From the NCBI GenBank assembly GCA_002413665.1, contig DHXK01000007.1, positions 27,582 to 34,522 of the forward strand: 6,941 nucleotides of DNA, given 5' to 3'. The DNA is from Legionellales bacterium UBA5158. Lineage in GTDB: Bacteria > Pseudomonadota > Gammaproteobacteria > DSM-16500. The notes beneath the pieces are model-generated. The model was not told the origin of the DNA. It did not search any database and saw only the letters and a program-made list of their open reading frames with translations. This document shows, piece by piece, positions 3,944-6,941 of this stretch. Numbering within the stretch: position 1 is the first letter of the stretch; each line of letters begins with the position of its first letter. A program made the position numbers and the translations under genes.

Positions 3944-6941
3944 ATGAAACAAAGCATAGCGACTCTAAATATTATCCTTAAAAAATCCTTCACATTTTTC
4001 TGTGCAGTGATGATGGTTAATGTTGCTTATGCTAATCCAGAAATCTCAGGTGTTGCTTCAGGAAATGTCAGTATTACCCAATCGAATACTACAACTCAAA
4101 TTAACCAATCTAGCCAGCAAGCTATCCTGGATTGGAAATCCTTTAACATTGGCGCAAACGAATCTACCCATTTTGCACAACCTGCTGGTGGTGTGGCTTT
4201 AAATCGCATTGATGCCAGCCAAGGGGCATCTCAAATTTATGGTCGGCTCTCCGCGACTGGCCAAATTATTTTAGTGAATGGAGCGGGCATTTATTTTGGG
4301 CCCAATGCCATGGTGAATGTGGGTAGCATAATTGCTTCCACCTCGGGAATTTCTGCGGCTAACTTCTTAGCCGGTAAATATATTTTTGATCAACCTTTTG
4401 GTTTGCAAGGCTCTGTTATCAATGAGGGAACTATCAAAGCTGCAGACTATGGTTTAGTAGCACTGATCGGTACCGGTGTTGTCAATAATGGATTAATCCA
4501 GGCACAGCTTGGCAATGTAGTCTTAGGATCAGGCAACAAATTCACTTTAGATTTTTATGGCGATCAATTGATTAATTTTACTATCAATGAAGCTGCAACG
4601 AGTGCGGGTCTGGATTCAGAAGGGAATACGTTAAAAAATGGAGTGAGCAATAAGGGAATTATTTTAGCGGATGGCGGCAGAGTCACCGTGAGCGCAAGAG
4701 TCGCCCAAGGCGTGATGGATGATGTCATCAACATGGATGGGTACACACAAGCTAGATCCGTAGATAACGTCAATGGTGTAATTATTTTGTCAGGTGAAGA
4801 AGAAGGCACAGTCCATGTCTCTGGAATAGTGGATGCCTCTGGCGTGACCGGTGGCATTATTAAAGTACTTGGAAAAGCCATTCATTTATCTTCGACTGCG
4901 AATCTAAATGCCAGTGGTGATCTAGGTGGAGGAGAGATTTTAATTGGCGGTAATGCGCATGGCATAGGTCCAGAACAAAATGCCTTATTCACAACCGTTG
5001 ATAATGGGGTCATTTTAAAAGCCGATGCCATTAAGTCGGGCAATGGCGGTAAAGTGATTGTTTGGTCAGATGATAATACCCAATTTCATGGCAGTCTCTC
5101 AGCTCAAGGTGGTGCGCTTAGTGGTGATGGTGGTTTTGTTGAAACATCAGGGCGTTATTTAGATATTGAAGGTGCTAGTGTCAACACATTAGCTGCCAAT
5201 GGACTTACCGGTAATTGGCTGCTTGATCCAACCAATATTTATATTGCAAATACTCTGGGAAATGCACAACAGGGAGGAATGGAAAATGCAACTCCTCCAA
5301 ACCAAACTGCCGATTCCATAAATGCTGGCACCTCACAAGCAACTGGAATCTCTCGAGATTCTTTATTAAGAACAGCCACACTAACAAGTGCGCTAGGTAC
5401 CAGCAATATAACCGTAATAACCACTAATTCAAGTGGAACGGGTGTTGGTAATATTATCGTTGTAGATCCTTTTGCCTGGAGTAGTGCACATAGCTTAACG
5501 CTGACGGCTGCTAATAATATTGAAATTAGAGCAAATATCACAACCGGTACAGCCGCTTCCTCATTGATATTAGATGCTGCAGGAAGCGTAACCCAAGCAC
5601 CACCAGTTGGTCTAACAGCAACAATTGGCGGTTCAGGTAGCTTAATAAAGCAGGGTCTAGGAATAACCACTTTATCTCAAGCAAACACATACTCCGGCTC
5701 AACAACTATAAGCAATGGCATTTTAAGTATCTACGCCGATACAGGTTTAGGAGCTGCTCCTAGTGTTCCTACAGATAATGCCATTATCTTTAACGGCGGA
5801 AAATTGTATACCCCTATTGGGCTCCCCTTAAATAGCAACCGCCACATCGCTTACACTGTTAATGCAATCCAAATTACCCCTATACTCTCAGGAACCGCAG
5901 CCACTAAAACTTATGATGGTACAATTGCTGCTACATTAACTGCAAATAACTATAACTATTCCACACCCTCACCCATCATCAATGGTGACATAATCTCATT
6001 CAACTCCGCAACGAGCACTTATGATACAAAGAATGCAGGGTCAGGCAAGTTGCTTTCTGCCACAGGTCTCTCGATGAACGCAACAAATACGACATATCCT
6101 GGCTCACCATTTCAGGTATATGGTTATAACCTAACCTCAACTTCCGCCAGTGGGAATATTGGTACTATTAATAAAGCAGCCCTCGCACTCAACGCTGTGA
6201 CAGATATCAAGGTCTATGATGGGACGACTTCATCCACGGGGGTGGTCACCTACTCAGGCTTGCAAACCGGTGATACGATAACAGGATTAATTCAGGTCTA
6301 TGGTTCCAAAAATGTCATGGGCACGAACAACAGCACCTTAAACGTACAAGGTGGATATACGATAAATGATGACAATGGTGGTAATAATTATTTAAATACC
6401 ATGAATAATGCGATGGGTACGATCACACCTGCAAGCTTAAGCATTAGCGGTGTGACAGGTAATAACAAAGTTTACAATGCCAACATGGCGGCTATATTAA
6501 GTGGCGGCGTCTTATCTGGAGTTTTTAGTGGTGATACGGTTACTGCAGAATCAGGTACTGGAACATTTATAGATCCCAATGTCGGTGTCGCCAAAGCAGT
6601 GGCAGCAACTGGATTTATTCTATCAGGGGCTGATGCAGCTAACTATATTGTGACTCAACCCTCAGGCTTAACCGCTAATATTACTCCCGCATCTCTCACT
6701 GTAGTAACAAATCCCGCCTCTAAGACTTATGGCACTAATGATCCTACTCTGACTTACACCACAACAGGTTTATATGCTGGAGATAGCTTAACTGGCAGTT
6801 TGAATAGAACCCTTAATTCGAATAATGAAAATGTGGGAGCTTACAGCATCCTTCAAAACACTTTGGCTGCCAGTAGTAACTATACTCTTAGCTATGTCGG
6901 GAATAATTTAACTATTACGCCTGCTACATTAACTATTAATG
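3944..6941 (+). CDS. TpsA exoprotein: filamentous-haemagglutinin-type adhesin with YDG/MBG modules, 3'-partial
   Basis: Large secreted surface protein, probably an adhesin or biofilm factor, exported by the divergent TpsB. There are 999 codons without a stop, so the C-terminus lies outside the window. Residues 1-30 are a Sec signal peptide (KK at 13-14, hydrophobic core, cleavage after AYA). Residues about 31-150 form the TPS secretion domain (haemagg_act family): ILDWKSFNIGANE at 61-73, ALNRI at 85-89, SQIYGRLSATGQI at 96-108, then NGAGIYFGP at 112-120 where the classical motif is NPNG, and VNVGSIIAST at 124-133. Residues 150-420 are Gly/Asn-rich beta-helix, with GNGGKVIVWSD at 366-376 and GDGGFVETSG at 394-403, both typical of this exoprotein group. 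NWLLDP is at 424-429. A beta-strand repeat at 563-596 precedes YDG/MBG modules from 644 onward. The visible mature part has no cysteine, as usual for TpsA. Whether the far end is adhesive, toxic (CDI-like) or anchored cannot be seen. Confidence 0.95.
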   Translation, partial: MKQSIATLNIILKKSFTFFCAVMMVNVAYANPEISGVASGNVSITQSNTTTQINQSSQQAILDWKSFNIGANESTHFAQPAGGVALNRIDASQGASQIYGRLSATGQIILVNGAGIYFGPNAMVNVGSIIASTSGISAANFLAGKYIFDQPFGLQGSVINEGTIKAADYGLVALIGTGVVNNGLIQAQLGNVVLGSGNKFTLDFYGDQLINFTINEAATSAGLDSEGNTLKNGVSNKGIILADGGRVTVSARVAQGVMDDVINMDGYTQARSVDNVNGVIILSGEEEGTVHVSGIVDASGVTGGIIKVLGKAIHLSSTANLNASGDLGGGEILIGGNAHGIGPEQNALFTTVDNGVILKADAIKSGNGGKVIVWSDDNTQFHGSLSAQGGALSGDGGFVETSGRYLDIEGASVNTLAANGLTGNWLLDPTNIYIANTLGNAQQGGMENATPPNQTADSINAGTSQATGISRDSLLRTATLTSALGTSNITVITTNSSGTGVGNIIVVDPFAWSSAHSLTLTAANNIEIRANITTGTAASSLILDAAGSVTQAPPVGLTATIGGSGSLIKQGLGITTLSQANTYSGSTTISNGILSIYADTGLGAAPSVPTDNAIIFNGGKLYTPIGLPLNSNRHIAYTVNAIQITPILSGTAATKTYDGTIAATLTANNYNYSTPSPIINGDIISFNSATSTYDTKNAGSGKLLSATGLSMNATNTTYPGSPFQVYGYNLTSTSASGNIGTINKAALALNAVTDIKVYDGTTSSTGVVTYSGLQTGDTITGLIQVYGSKNVMGTNNSTLNVQGGYTINDDNGGNNYLNTMNNAMGTITPASLSISGVTGNNKVYNANMAAILSGGVLSGVFSGDTVTAESGTGTFIDPNVGVAKAVAATGFILSGADAANYIVTQPSGLTANITPASLTVVTNPASKTYGTNDPTLTYTTTGLYAGDSLTGSLNRTLNSNNENVGAYSILQNTLAASSNYTLSYVGNNLTITPATLTIN
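5630..5731 (+). repeat. Autotransporter-associated beta-strand repeat (PATR-like) within tpsA
   Basis: Residues 563-596 read G-S-G-S-L-I-K-Q-G-L-G, then TTLSQANTYSGSTTISNG, then I-L-S-I. This closely follows the known autotransporter-associated pattern GSG-L-K-G-G-LTLSGANTYTG-TTI-G-L. In classical autotransporters this repeat forms passenger beta-helix rungs and is linked to efficient folding and secretion. Only one copy is seen here, between the NWLLDP segment and the YDG/MBG array. Confidence 0.8.
5873..6941 (+). repeat. Array of YDG/MBG-type protein modules in tpsA (four complete, a fifth started)
   Basis: Unit boundaries are marked by recurring I-(T/N)-(P/K) motifs at residues 644, 742, 827, 913 and 991, giving units of 98, 85, 86 and 78 residues. 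Each unit opens with a tyrosine motif: KTYDG (655), KVYDG (756), KVYNA (842) and KTYGT (927). Most then have G-D-(T/S)-(I/V/L)-T. Units 1-3 resemble the YDG domain. Unit 4 (KTYGTNDPTLTY through NENVGAY to NYTLSYVGNNLTI) resembles the MBG_2 domain. These are immunoglobulin-like beta modules common in long secreted adhesins, probably serving as a stalk. Similarity is at the protein level, and the DNA of the units has diverged. Confidence 0.85.

Noticed and set aside
4020..4202. Open frame of 60 codons on the plus strand inside tpsA
   Set aside because: It is out of frame with the conserved TPS domain, which fully explains this stretch.
4564..4881. Open frame of 105 codons on the minus strand inside tpsA
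   Set aside because: Shadow of the beta-helix region of tpsA; no signature in the minus-strand product.
5239..5670. Hydrophobic, Pro/Val-rich open frame of 143 codons on the minus strand inside tpsA
   Set aside because: It is complementary to the Thr/Asn/Gly-rich beta-helix coding sequence, which commonly produces such hydrophobic shadow frames. The sense frame carries NWLLDP and PATR-like signatures.
5873..6941. DNA-level tandem repeat or CRISPR-like array at the end of the window
   Set aside because: The periodicity is at the protein level (78-98 residues per unit). The nucleotide sequences have diverged and there are no short identical repeats with spacers.

Overview
The window is AT-rich bacterial DNA. 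It holds three protein genes packed almost end to end and one divergent intergenic region. The main content is a two-partner secretion (TPS, type Vb) locus. An outer-membrane transporter of the TpsB/FhaC/ShlB family lies on the minus strand (1863-3611). A very large secreted filamentous-haemagglutinin-type TpsA exoprotein lies on the plus strand (3944 to beyond the right edge). The presence of TpsB and TpsA indicates a Gram-negative (diderm) host. The low GC, together with a long coiled-coil protein carrying an effector-like C-terminal module, would fit an AT-rich gammaproteobacterium such as a Legionellales member. That placement is an impression, not a demonstration.

Layout. (1) 2-1873, plus: the 3' part of a gene for a soluble, Cys-poor, mostly helical coiled-coil protein. 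The reading frame stays open to the left edge and the first ATG has no ribosome binding site, so the true start is probably outside the window. (2) 1863-3611, minus: TpsB, with signal peptide, Pro/Ser-rich linker, two POTRA domains and a beta-barrel. Its last 11 bp overlap convergently with the end of the coiled-coil gene. (3) 3612-3943: a 332-bp divergent intergenic region holding the control signals of both TPS genes. (4) 3944-6941, plus: TpsA, 999 codons visible with no stop. It has a signal peptide ending AYA, a TPS secretion domain, a right-handed beta-helix region, one autotransporter-associated beta-strand repeat, and an array of YDG/MBG-type modules that continues past the edge.

How they work together. 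TpsA should cross the inner membrane by the Sec route. Its N-terminal TPS domain would be recognised by the POTRA domains of TpsB, and it would then thread through the TpsB barrel to fold as a long beta-helix on the cell surface. The divergent order (tpsB <- -> tpsA) differs from the more common tpsB-tpsA operon and suggests separate or bidirectional control. The coiled-coil gene runs toward tpsB, so it is not in the same transcription unit, and nothing in the sequence ties it to secretion of TpsA.
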